From Achromobacter xylosoxidans A8 (GTDB lineage: Bacteria; Pseudomonadota; Gammaproteobacteria; Burkholderiales; Burkholderiaceae_B), in the NCBI RefSeq assembly GCF_000165835.1, contig NC_014640.1, forward strand, positions 186,001 to 250,000: DNA of 64,000 nt. The letters run 5' to 3'. A program made the translations under genes and the position numbers. Below, one piece after another: positions 21,049 to 33,456 of the stretch. The notes below the pieces were generated by a model. The model ran no database searches. It saw nothing but the letters and a program-made list of their open reading frames with translations, and was not told the DNA's origin. How positions within the stretch are numbered: position 1 is the first letter of the stretch; every line of letters starts with the position of its first letter.

Positions 21049-21921
21049 ATGAGAAACTTGGACCTCGATGCGCTACAGATCTTCAAGGCGGTCGCCGACC
21101 AGGGCGGAGTGGCGCGCGCCGCCGCGCACCTGAACCGCGTGCAGTCCAACGTGTCGACGCGCCTGAAGCAGTTGGAGGCCTCGTTGCAGGCGCCGCTGTT
21201 CCGGCGGCAGAACCGCCGGCTGGTGCTGTCGGACCAGGGCCGCGTGCTGCTGTCCTACGCCGACCGCCTGCTGCGCCTGGCGGATGAAGCCCAGGCCGCG
21301 GTTCGTGACGGTTCCCCGCAGGGCGTGCTGCGCATCGGCACCATGGAAAGCACGGCGGCCGCGCGCTTGCCGCCCATCCTGGCGGCCTATCACGCGGCCT
21401 GGCCGCAGGTGCGGATCGAACTGGTGACAGGCACGTCGGCCGCGCTGGCGGCCAAGGTGCGCAACTACGAGATCGAGGCCGCGTTCGTGGCCCAGCCCTT
21501 TCCGGCCGAGGGCCTGGCGGCGCTGGATGCGTTCAAGGAAGAGCTGGCGCTGATTTCGCCGCTGGCCTGGGATCCGATCGACAGTCCCAGGGATCTGGGC
21601 GACCGCAGCGTCATTGCCTTCGCGTCGGGATGCTCGTACCGGCGCATCCTGGAATCATGGTTGAACCAGGAAGGTGTCGCGCCTGGCAAGGTGATGGAGT
21701 TCGCTTCGTACCACGCCATCGTCGCCTGCGTGGCCGCGGGCTCGGGCGTGGCCATCGTGCCGCGCTCGGTGCTGGCGGTGCTGGGAGCGGAGCACACGGT
21801 GCGCGTCGGCGGGCTGTCCGGCTCGCATGGCCGGGCCCTGACCCAGCTGGTCTGGCGCGCCGACGACGATACGCCGGCGTTGCAGGCCCTGCGGCACAAG
21901 CTGGCGGCGCCGCAAGGCTGA
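21049..21921 (+). CDS. LysR-family transcriptional regulator
   Basis: A 290-residue regulator with an N-terminal winged helix-turn-helix (DALQIFKAVADQGGVARAAAHL, split here by its turn, then VQSNVSTRLKQLEASL) and a C-terminal periplasmic-binding-like effector domain. It is divergent from the MFS transporter gene and most likely controls that gene and its two downstream genes. The inducer is unknown. It converges on ompW. Confidence 0.92.
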   Translation: MRNLDLDALQIFKAVADQGGVARAAAHLNRVQSNVSTRLKQLEASLQAPLFRRQNRRLVLSDQGRVLLSYADRLLRLADEAQAAVRDGSPQGVLRIGTMESTAAARLPPILAAYHAAWPQVRIELVTGTSAALAAKVRNYEIEAAFVAQPFPAEGLAALDAFKEELALISPLAWDPIDSPRDLGDRSVIAFASGCSYRRILESWLNQEGVAPGKVMEFASYHAIVACVAAGSGVAIVPRSVLAVLGAEHTVRVGGLSGSHGRALTQLVWRADDDTPALQALRHKLAAPQG

Positions 21922-21943
21922 GGCAGGCCGCGCTCTGCTTGCT

Positions 21944-22582
21944 TTAGAAGCGGTAGCCGACGCCGATGGTCGCGACCCACGGGTCGATGCGCGCGGTGCC
22001 GATGTGCTGGCCGTCCAGCTTCACCTTGGAGCGGATGTCGATGTAGCGGATATCCGCATTCATGAACCAGCGCTCGTTGATCTTGAAGTCCGCGCCCAGT
22101 TGCGCCGCCACGCCCCAGGAGTCACCCAGCTTCAGGTTCGAGCCCTTCAGCGCGCCTTCCGCCTTGGTGTCGAAGAAGTGGGTGTAGTTGATGCCCACGC
22201 CGATGTAGGGCTGGATCATGCTGTCGGGCAGGATGTGCCATTGCAGGCTTAGCGTCGGCGGCAATTGCTTGGTCGAGCCGATCTTGCCCAGGCCGCTGCC
22301 GCTGACGTCATGCTGGAACGGCCAAGCGCCCAGCAATTCGATGCCGATGTTGCGCGTGGCCATGTAGGTCAGCGTGAAGCTCGGGCGCACGTTGTTGTTC
22401 ACGTCCAGCCCGACGCTGCCATTGAGCACGGTGCCGTTGTTGGACGAGGGGCGGACCTGCGTAACGCCGACCTTGAACAGCACGTCGCCCGCTTCGTGGG
22501 CGTGCGCGGGGGCGGCGAGCGTGCCAGCGGCGATCAGGCCGGCGATGGCGGTGGCGCGGATACGGCCGTTCAGCGAAAACAT
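21944..22582 (-). CDS. ompW: OmpW-family outer-membrane beta-barrel protein
   Basis: A 212-residue protein with a signal peptide (cleavage near AHAHE) and an eight-stranded barrel pattern ending in the outer-membrane signature Phe (TIGVGYRF). Family motifs include FKVGVTQVRP, LQWHI near LPPTLS, and QPYIGVGINYTHFF. OmpW forms a hydrophobic channel for small molecules. The start at 22582 (MFSLNGR) is preferred over an upstream frame. An FNR-like box lies about 60 bases before the ATG. Confidence 0.93.
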   Translation of the reverse strand: MFSLNGRIRATAIAGLIAAGTLAAPAHAHEAGDVLFKVGVTQVRPSSNNGTVLNGSVGLDVNNNVRPSFTLTYMATRNIGIELLGAWPFQHDVSGSGLGKIGSTKQLPPTLSLQWHILPDSMIQPYIGVGINYTHFFDTKAEGALKGSNLKLGDSWGVAAQLGADFKINERWFMNADIRYIDIRSKVKLDGQHIGTARIDPWVATIGVGYRF

Positions 22583-22644
22583 TCTCTTCTCCGATCTTTC
22601 CATTGGGTGAGACGACAGGTTCTCAAACCTGGCGTCCGGCCCGC

Positions 22645-22658
22645 TTGATGTGTGTCAA
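22645..22658. promoter_or_regulatory. FNR/ANR-like box upstream of ompW
   Basis: TTGATGTGTGTCAA matches the FNR consensus TTGATnnnnATCAA at nine of ten fixed positions. It sits 63-76 bases before the ompW ATG. OmpW is oxygen-regulated through FNR in enteric bacteria, so anaerobic control is plausible here. Confidence 0.55.
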
Positions 22659-22715
22659 ATCGTGAAAAGACCGCAATTGAAAAGTGGTTATGTTGCAACA
22701 CGCCGGCGTGCAGAC

Positions 22716-22754
22716 AAAAAAATCGCCGCCGGCGCAAAGCGCTCGGCGGCGATC
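22716..22754 (-). terminator. Intrinsic terminator of gltB-gltD
   Basis: On the minus strand, ATCGCCGCC and GGCGGCGAT form a 9-bp GC-rich stem, followed by seven T residues. It begins 23 bases after the gltD stop, so it ends the gltBD transcript. Confidence 0.85.
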
Positions 22755-22776
22755 TGATTAAGCCTGATCGGGGTGA

Positions 22777-24243
22777 TCAGCGCGGCAGTTCGCTGCTGCC
22801 CATGAGGTAGGCGTCCACCGAGCGCGCGCACTGGCGCCCTTCGCGGATGGCCCAGACCACCAGGGACTGGCCGCGGCGCATGTCGCCGGCGGTGAAGACC
22901 TTCTCGACGTTGGTGCGGTAATCATCGGTATTGGCGCGCACGTTGCCGCGCGCGTCGCGGTCCACGCCAAAGGCGTCCAGCACCGTCTGCACGGGCGACA
23001 CGAAGCCCATGGCCAGCAGCACCAGGTCGGCCTTGATCTCGAACTCCGAGCCCTCGACCTCGCGCATCTTCATCTGGCCGGTGGCTTCGTCCTTGAACCA
23101 TTCGACGCGCGCGCCGACCAGCTTCTCGACCTTGCCGTTGCTGCCCTGGAGCAGCTTGGTGGTCACGGACCAGTCGCGCTCGCAGCCTTCCTCGTGCGAG
23201 GAGGAGGTGCGCATCTTGAGCGGCCAGTACGGCCAGGTCATGGTCTTGTTTTCGCTCTCCGGCGGCTGGGGCATCAGCTCGAACTGCGTGACCGAGGCCG
23301 CGCCGTGGCGGTTGCTGGTGCCGACGCAGTCGGAGCCCGTGTCGCCGCCGCCGATCACCACCACGTGCTTGCCCTTGGCCAGCGTCTGATTGGTGAGGCG
23401 ATCGCCCGCCACCGCCTTGTTCTGCTGGCGCAGGAAGTCCATGGCGTAATACACGCCCGACAGCTCGCGGCCGGGTACCGGCAGGTCGCGCGGGGTTTCG
23501 GAACCGCCGCTCATCACCACCGCGTCGAACTCGGCCAATAGCGAGTCCGGCGTGCGCACCGTCAGGCCGTCGGCCACGGGATCGCTGGGGTTGCCGATGT
23601 AGGTCGACGGCGCGAACTCCACGCCTTCGGCTTCCATCTGCGAGATGCGGCGGTCGATCTGGTGCTTTTCCAGCTTGAAGTCGGGGATGCCGTAGCGCAG
23701 CAGGCCGCCGATGCGATCGCTCTTCTCGAACAGCGTCACCGAGTGGCCGGCGCGCGCCAGTTGCTGCGCGCACGCCATGCCGGCGGGGCCGGAGCCCACC
23801 ACGGCGACCTTCTTGCCGGTCTTGCGCGCCGGCACCTGCGGCGACACCCAGCCCTCGGCCCAGCCCTTGTCGATGATGGCGTGCTCGATGGACTTGATGC
23901 CGACAGCGTCGCTGTTGATGTTCAAGGTACAGGCGGCTTCACACGGCGCCGGGCAGATGCGGCCGGTGAACTCGGGGAAGTTGTTGGTGGAGTGCAGCAC
24001 GTCCAGCGCGCGCTTCCAGTCCTGGCGGTACACCAGGTCATTCCAGTCCGGGATGATGTTGTTGACCGGGCAGCCGTTGTTGCAGAACGGGATGCCGCAG
24101 TCCATGCAGCGCGCCGCCTGCTGCTTGGCTTGGTCGTCGCTCAGGTGCAGCACGAATTCGCGCCAGTTCTTCAGCCGCTTCTGCGGGGCCTCGGAGGCCT
24201 CCTGCAGACGCTGAAATTCCATAAAGCCGGTTATCTTTCCCAT
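22777..24243 (-). CDS. gltD: Glutamate synthase (NADPH) small subunit
   Basis: GltD passes electrons from NADPH through FAD and Fe-S clusters to GltB. The 488-residue protein has two N-terminal cysteine clusters for [4Fe-4S] centres ([14 protein letters not shown] and CPAPCEAAC), an FAD-binding [14 protein letters not shown], and an NADPH-binding [11 protein letters not shown]. The start at 24243 (MGKITGF) is standard. Eight bases separate it from gltB, so the two are co-transcribed. Confidence 0.97.
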   Translation of the reverse strand: MGKITGFMEFQRLQEASEAPQKRLKNWREFVLHLSDDQAKQQAARCMDCGIPFCNNGCPVNNIIPDWNDLVYRQDWKRALDVLHSTNNFPEFTGRICPAPCEAACTLNINSDAVGIKSIEHAIIDKGWAEGWVSPQVPARKTGKKVAVVGSGPAGMACAQQLARAGHSVTLFEKSDRIGGLLRYGIPDFKLEKHQIDRRISQMEAEGVEFAPSTYIGNPSDPVADGLTVRTPDSLLAEFDAVVMSGGSETPRDLPVPGRELSGVYYAMDFLRQQNKAVAGDRLTNQTLAKGKHVVVIGGGDTGSDCVGTSNRHGAASVTQFELMPQPPESENKTMTWPYWPLKMRTSSSHEEGCERDWSVTTKLLQGSNGKVEKLVGARVEWFKDEATGQMKMREVEGSEFEIKADLVLLAMGFVSPVQTVLDAFGVDRDARGNVRANTDDYRTNVEKVFTAGDMRRGQSLVVWAIREGRQCARSVDAYLMGSSELPR

Positions 24244-24251
24244 GGTATCCC

Positions 24252-28991
<4,740 letters not shown>

Positions 28992-29075
28992 GGCGCGCTC
29001 CGCAGTGGGCCTGCGTCGTAATGTTGCAGTGCAGGAGACGGACAATACCCCCGGTGGGAGTAGGGTGCAATAGGA

Positions 29076-29100
29076 ATAAATAGGGTGTGTCCCTATTTAT
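29076..29100. promoter_or_regulatory. Perfect inverted repeat at the gltB start region
   Basis: ATAAATAGGG, five bases, CCCTATTTAT: a perfect 10-bp dyad about 85-110 bases before the gltB ATG. It overlaps the last bases of the candidate -10 box, a position suited to a repressor operator or a 5'-mRNA hairpin. Confidence 0.6.
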
Positions 29101-29126
29101 ATATAAGATGTGTCATCCTGAGTTAA
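29098..29126 (-). promoter_or_regulatory. Candidate gltB promoter
   Basis: Read on the minus strand, TTAACT, 17 bases, TATATA resemble sigma-70 -35 and -10 boxes at ideal spacing. Transcription would start near 29,090, giving a leader of about 100 bases that includes much of the inverted repeat. Confidence 0.5.
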
Positions 29127-29321
29127 TTCGGTGACGCATCAAAAGCCGCGCCACACGGGGCTTGCCGCAGGGGTATGCACCAGGAGGGTGCCTCCACGCC
29201 TGGGAAATGGCCATTTTTCCAATTATACGTCCCCAATTTAATGGGGAATTTTGCAGGTATGAAGCGATGCTTGGCGTTGCGGAAATGCAAATGCATCCGC
29301 CGGCCTGCGCTGCCGCGGCCG

Positions 29322-29353
29322 GCAAAAAAGAAGAACCCGCCATTCAGGCGGGT
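29322..29353 (-). terminator. Intrinsic terminator of the RAYT-like gene
   Basis: On the minus strand ACCCGCC, five bases, GGCGGGT form a hairpin immediately after the stop codon, followed by a T-rich run (TTCTTCTTTTTT). Confidence 0.75.
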
Positions 29354-29359
29354 CCGCAA

Positions 29360-30121
29360 TCAGGAAGAGGTCGACGTAGGCGTCGTGGTGGGAGGCGCGG
29401 AACTCGACTCAGCGTCGGACGATGCGGCGGCAGGTTTCTTGCGCGGACGTCCGCGCTGCCCCGGGGCGACCCGGCGGCTGGCCGTATGAGCCAGGCTGGC
29501 GATAAAAGCGGGACCGCCCAGCGCCCATTGTCCGGAGACCGCCTGGTCGATGCGCTGCGTTTCCTCGCGCGACAGGCCGTCCTGCAAGCGCTTGCGGTAA
29601 TTGGCCTGGCGGTCGAACGGGGTATTGCCACAGGCCCAATAGTCCGCGTGATCCGACTGCCACTGCGCTGGAGCCGCGGTGGTATTGCCGGTATGGCTGG
29701 CGGCGGAGGACCAGGGCCAGGAATCCGGATCCTGCGATGCGCCGCTGCGCACCGGATAGGTTTCCAGCCAGACCAGGGATGGCAGCACCCAGGCGCCCGG
29801 CTCCAGCAAGGCCGAGCGGTAGCGGCCCGCGAAGACCCGGCCGCCGCGCAGACGCGCCGCCAGGTTGCGGCCCAGCGTTTGCATGAGGCGGGGCAGGCCT
29901 TCCTCGTCCGCGGGCGTGGCCAGCAGCAGGATGCGGTCGTTGGCCAGCAGCCAGCCGTGAACCGAGACGCGGTGGCGTTGGGCGGATTCGCCCAGCCACG
30001 TAGCCAGTTGGTTCAGGATGTCGGCCGGCGCGGGTTGCGACGGCGCCGCCAGCGGCTGGATGAAGTTGGCCTGCACCAGTTGGGGCAGCCCAGGGGCGTA
30101 CAGACGGGGCAGACGGGCCAT
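29360..30121 (-). CDS. RAYT/Y1-transposase-like protein, probably catalytically dead
   Basis: A 253-residue protein resembling REP-associated tyrosine transposases (Transposase_17). The N-terminus MARLPRLYAPGLPQLV matches the usual start of the family, and VHGWLLANDRILLLATP (residues 54-70) aligns with the usual 'MPNHVHLL' HUH motif, but both histidines are gone. VWLETYPVRSG aligns with the family's RYIELNPVRAG, so the tyrosine is replaced by tryptophan. The tail has GQRGRPRK and a Ser/Thr-rich end. Base composition matches the neighbours and no terminal repeats were found, so it looks like a fixed, domesticated gene, perhaps a nucleic-acid-binding protein. The assignment rests on motif resemblance. 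Confidence 0.75.
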   Translation of the reverse strand: MARLPRLYAPGLPQLVQANFIQPLAAPSQPAPADILNQLATWLGESAQRHRVSVHGWLLANDRILLLATPADEEGLPRLMQTLGRNLAARLRGGRVFAGRYRSALLEPGAWVLPSLVWLETYPVRSGASQDPDSWPWSSAASHTGNTTAAPAQWQSDHADYWACGNTPFDRQANYRKRLQDGLSREETQRIDQAVSGQWALGGPAFIASLAHTASRRVAPGQRGRPRKKPAAASSDAESSSAPPTTTPTSTSS

Positions 30122-30354
30122 AGTGTCAGGACTTGCGTATCTGGAAGAACGGGTTGTCTTCGCTCACGGTATATAAATAGTGCCACGGTGGGCGCTGGTC
30201 AAGTCCCGTGATCATGTCGGGGCAGGAAATCGCTTTTTTTTCTGTCGTTCGTACCCCATAAAGCCCAGGTTAACATTCGGCGACGGAACGTCGCACCGTG
30301 GGTATCCCCTAATCCGCGGGCGTTTTTTCCGACCCCTACGACCGGAGGAAAGCA

Positions 30355-31221
30355 ATGGCAGTCGCCCTGGAACTCATTTCGCAGCATCGCTGCTTCGGCG
30401 GCTGGCAGCGCTATTACCGCCACGAGTCCGCGGAGATCGGCCTGCCCATGCGCTTCTCCGTCTACGTGCCGCCGCAGGCAGAACAAGGTCCAGTGCCGGT
30501 GCTGTTCTACCTGGCCGGCCTGACCTGCACGGAAGAAACCTTCATGATCAAGGCGGGCGCGCAGCGCTTGGCCGCGGAGCTGGGCGTCATGCTGGTCGCT
30601 CCGGACACCAGCCCGCGCGGCGCCAACGTGCCTGGCGAGGAAGAAAGCTGGGACCTGGGTTCCGGCGCGGGCTTCTATGTGGACGCCACCACGCCCGCCT
30701 GGCGCGGCCACTACCGCATGTACAGCTACGTGACGCAGGAACTGCACGGCATCGTCACGGGTGAGGCGCTGCCTGGCGACGCGTCGCGCACCGGCATCTT
30801 CGGCCATTCCATGGGCGGCCATGGCGCGCTGGTGCTGGCGTTGCGCAATCCCGGCAAGTTCCGTTCGGTGTCGGCGTTCGCGCCTATCGCCGCGCCCAGC
30901 CAGTGCCCCTGGGGCAAGAAGGCGTTCGGCGCCTACCTGGGCAACAAGGTCGAGGACTGGGCCGCCTACGACGCGTCCGCGTTGATGCGCGGCGCCGCCA
31001 ACCCATTCCCCGCCGGCATCCTGATCGATCAGGGCGAGTCGGATCAGTTCCTGGCCGAACAGTTGTATCCCGAGGTATTCGAGGCCGCCTGCGCCGTTGC
31101 CGGACAGCCGCTGGACCTGCAGCGCCACCCGGGCTACGACCACGGCTACTACTTCATCTCGACCTTCATCGAGGATCACATCCGGTTTCACGTCGAGCGG
31201 CTTGGAAAACCGGCGCCCTGA
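30355..31221 (+). CDS. fghA: S-formylglutathione hydrolase
   Basis: This esterase completes glutathione-dependent formaldehyde detoxification by splitting S-formylglutathione. The 288-residue alpha/beta-hydrolase of the esterase D family has the nucleophile in GHSMGGHGAL, the Asp in DQGESDQF and the His in GYDHGYYF. LAGLTCTEETFMIKAGAQR is typical of the family. It usually lies next to adhC (S-hydroxymethylglutathione dehydrogenase); here no adhC is adjacent. A good GGAGG-like site precedes the ATG. Confidence 0.95.
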   Translation: MAVALELISQHRCFGGWQRYYRHESAEIGLPMRFSVYVPPQAEQGPVPVLFYLAGLTCTEETFMIKAGAQRLAAELGVMLVAPDTSPRGANVPGEEESWDLGSGAGFYVDATTPAWRGHYRMYSYVTQELHGIVTGEALPGDASRTGIFGHSMGGHGALVLALRNPGKFRSVSAFAPIAAPSQCPWGKKAFGAYLGNKVEDWAAYDASALMRGAANPFPAGILIDQGESDQFLAEQLYPEVFEAACAVAGQPLDLQRHPGYDHGYYFISTFIEDHIRFHVERLGKPAP

Positions 31222-31314
31222 GGGGGCGCTTCTATACTGGCGAGCCTGCCGCGGCAGGCCTATATCGCGCCCCGGGGCGCCGCCTGCGGTCTGTGCTCAA
31301 TAGGAACGCCTGAT

Positions 31315-32004
31315 TTGGTCAACGGAATCGCTCCCTTCGTCTGGATACTGCTGGGCGCCGTCGTCGTCCTGCTGCCTGGCATTGCTATGCTGCTGGGCCG
31401 CGGCGGCCCGCGCGACGAGCGGGGCCGCAGGATCTTCCAGTTCCGGCCGGTGCGGCGTCTGTTCGGCCTGATGCTGGTGCTGCTGGGCTGCGTGTCCGGC
31501 CTGCTGGCGCTGTCGTTGGTGCAGTTCTTCCGCCTGACGGCCGACGAGCCGGTGGCGCACATTGAAGTCCGCCAGGTGGCCGACGGTCAGTTTCAGGTCA
31601 GCGCCAGCGCGCCCGGCACCGGGACCAAGCAGTACGTCCTCTATGGAGACCAGTGGCAAATCGACGCGCGGGTGGTGCGCTGGCGCCTGCCGGCGCTGAT
31701 GGCCGGCGTGCCGCCGCTGTACCGGCTGGAGCGTCTGTCCGGCCGCTATAGCGACGCGGCGCGAGAGGCCTCGGCCACGCGTTCGGTCCATGCGCTGGAC
31801 GACTGGCCGGCGCCCGACCTGGCATCGCTGAAGAAGAATTTCCCGAACTGGTTCCCGTTTGTCGATGTCCAATTCGGCAGCGGCGCGTATATGCCGATGT
31901 TCGACGGTGCGCGTTACCAGGTGCTGATGGATCCGCGCGGGGCGCTGTTCGTGCGGCCCGACGGCGAGGCCACAGCCGAGGGGCTCAAGCGCCTCGGATG
32001 GTAG
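31315..32004 (+). CDS. Membrane protein of unknown function
   Basis: A 229-residue protein with two hydrophobic N-terminal segments (about residues 7-28 and 48-71), separated by a basic loop, and a 150-residue polar domain likely outside the cytoplasm. The start is a TTG at 31315 behind an AGGA site; no ATG is well placed. I do not recognise the domain. Similar proteins occur in related bacteria upstream of rpoH, judging by general family memory only. It lies between fghA and rpoH in the same direction. Confidence 0.75.
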   Translation: MVNGIAPFVWILLGAVVVLLPGIAMLLGRGGPRDERGRRIFQFRPVRRLFGLMLVLLGCVSGLLALSLVQFFRLTADEPVAHIEVRQVADGQFQVSASAPGTGTKQYVLYGDQWQIDARVVRWRLPALMAGVPPLYRLERLSGRYSDAAREASATRSVHALDDWPAPDLASLKKNFPNWFPFVDVQFGSGAYMPMFDGARYQVLMDPRGALFVRPDGEATAEGLKRLGW

Positions 32005-32158
32005 TGGTGCCCCGACGCTGCCCTTGCCGCGCGGGCTAGCTGTCCCAGACGCGCTTGCCCTTGGGCAGCCCGGCGGAGAGATGGCCTTCCCATTCTGCTA
32101 AAAAATAAACGGGGACGCATATCGTCGAAGGAAACTTTGACGCGCCGCAATAGTCGAA

Positions 32159-32185
32159 TTAGCACTCCCAATACTAGAGTGCTAA
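32159..32185 (+). promoter_or_regulatory. CIRCE element (HrcA operator) upstream of rpoH
   Basis: TTAGCACTC, nine bases, GAGTGCTAA: an exact match to the CIRCE consensus. It lies 46 bases before the chosen rpoH start. A TTGACG (32137-32142) just upstream may be the -35 box, so HrcA would block this promoter. HrcA itself is not encoded in the window. Confidence 0.9.
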
Positions 32186-32231
32186 CATCGAATCCATGTC
32201 GTTATCCCTTCGCCATCCGGAGACCCTCGCT

Positions 32232-33116
32232 ATGAAGCAACCCAGTACCTCGTTGGCCGCTTCCGGCAACGCCCTGGCGTTGGCCATCGCCAATCCGGGC
32301 GCACTTGGCACGATCGACGCTTATATCTCCTCGGTCAACCGCTTGCCGGTCCTGTCCGCGGAACGTGAAACCGAGCTTGGCCGCCGCCTGCGCGACCAGG
32401 AAGACCTGGGCGCCGCGCGCGAACTGATTCTGTCGCACCTGCGCCTGGTGGTGTCGGTGGCTCGCCAGTATCTGGGCTACGGCCTGCCGCATGCCGATCT
32501 CATCCAAGAAGGCAACGTCGGCCTGATGAAGGCCGTCAAGCGCTTCGACCCCGAGCGCGGCGTGCGCCTGGTGTCGTTCGCCGTGCACTGGATCAAGGCT
32601 GAAATCCACGAATACATCATCCGCAACTGGCGCCTGGTGAAGGTCGCGACCACCAAGGCCCAGCGCAAGCTGTTCTTCAATCTGCGCAGCATGCGTCCCG
32701 ACGGCCAGACGCTGGATCCGGACCAGGTCGACCATATCGCGCGCGAACTGAACGTGCGCCGCGAAGACGTCAGCGAAATGGAAGTGCGCCTGTCCGGCCG
32801 CGACATGTCGCTAGAAAACCAGGACGACGACGATGACAGCTACGCGCCCATCGCCTACCTGTCCGACGAAGGCCGCCAGGAACCCACCCGGGTGTTGGAA
32901 CGCGCCGCCCGCGACCAACTGCAAAGCGCCGGCCTGACCGACGCGCTGCAAGCGCTGGACCCGCGTTCGCGCCGCATCGTCGAGGCCCGCTGGCTGCAGG
33001 ATGACGGCGGCGCCACGCTGCACGAACTGGCGCAGGAGTTCGGCGTGTCGGCCGAGCGCATCCGCCAGATCGAAGCGGCTGCCCTGAAGAAGATGCGCGG
33101 CAATCTCGCTGCTTGA
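32232..33116 (+). CDS. rpoH: Heat-shock sigma factor RpoH (sigma-32)
   Basis: RpoH directs RNA polymerase to heat-shock promoters. The 294-residue protein has sigma-70 region 2 (LVVSVARQYLGYGLPHADLIQ and DPERGVRLVSFAVHWIKAEI, each partly conserved), the RpoH box QRKLFFNLR, and region 4 ending in SAERIRQIEAAALKKMRG. I chose the ATG at 32232 (MKQPSTSLAAS), which has a GGAG site; an in-frame ATG at 32196 is also possible but lies only ten bases after the CIRCE element. CIRCE placement implies HrcA control. Confidence 0.96.
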   Translation: MKQPSTSLAASGNALALAIANPGALGTIDAYISSVNRLPVLSAERETELGRRLRDQEDLGAARELILSHLRLVVSVARQYLGYGLPHADLIQEGNVGLMKAVKRFDPERGVRLVSFAVHWIKAEIHEYIIRNWRLVKVATTKAQRKLFFNLRSMRPDGQTLDPDQVDHIARELNVRREDVSEMEVRLSGRDMSLENQDDDDDSYAPIAYLSDEGRQEPTRVLERAARDQLQSAGLTDALQALDPRSRRIVEARWLQDDGGATLHELAQEFGVSAERIRQIEAAALKKMRGNLAA

Positions 33117-33132
33117 GCCTGCTTGACCACGC

Positions 33133-33164
33133 AAAGGGCCGCTGATCGCGGCCCTTTTGCTTTT
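33133..33164 (+). terminator. Intrinsic terminator of rpoH
   Basis: AAAGGGCCGC, five bases, GCGGCCCTTT form a 10-bp stem starting 17 bases after the rpoH stop, followed by TTTTGCTTTT. Confidence 0.88.
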
Positions 33165-33263
33165 CCGGCGCAGCGCGGCTGTGCGTGAATAAATTGATAC
33201 AAATTCGGACGGAAATTTTGCGCGGCGCAAGAAACTTAATGCGGATCGCCCCGCCTAACTTCA

Positions 33264-33380
33264 TGTAGACCGCGAACTTCGGTTAGCAGTCTTGTCATCC
33301 GTCTCGGCTTCTCCTCTTTCCCCTCCCCTATGAGACGGATGCTTGCGGGGCACCATGCATATCTGGTGCCCCGTTTTTTA
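33264..33380 (+). ncRNA. Candidate small RNA with a C/U-rich loop
   Basis: No coding frame explains this segment. CATCCGTCTC (33296-33305) pairs perfectly with GAGACGGATG (33332-33341), exposing a 26-base loop that is almost entirely C and U. Directly after it, GGGGCACCA and TGGTGCCCC form a second hairpin followed by six T residues (33347-33379), a strong terminator. rpoH already has its own terminator upstream, and cpdA is on the other strand, so this terminator has no gene unless an RNA starts in the gap. GAAACTT (33231-33237), 15 bases, GCCTAA (33253-33258) resembles a sigma-E-type promoter and would give an RNA of about 115 bases. The 5' end is a guess. Confidence 0.6.
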
Positions 33381-33456
33381 TGCGCGTCCGATTTGGGATG
33401 GCGGATGGCGGGCTCGGCGTACGCCATGCGCCGCCGGCGCCACAAGTGCGGCCTGC

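Larger units (their letters stand above)
28992..29359. other. Intergenic region between the RAYT-like gene and gltB
   Basis: This 368-base gap holds the gltB promoter and overlapping inverted repeat in its gltB-proximal third and the RAYT terminator at its other end. I saw no convincing gene in the middle; two overlapping minus-strand frames (29,113-29,359) lack a ribosome binding site and known motifs. Confidence 0.6.

Noticed and set aside
31209..31235. GC-rich dyad overlapping the fghA stop as a terminator
   Set aside because: The stem includes the stop codon and is imperfect, and the following T content is poor.
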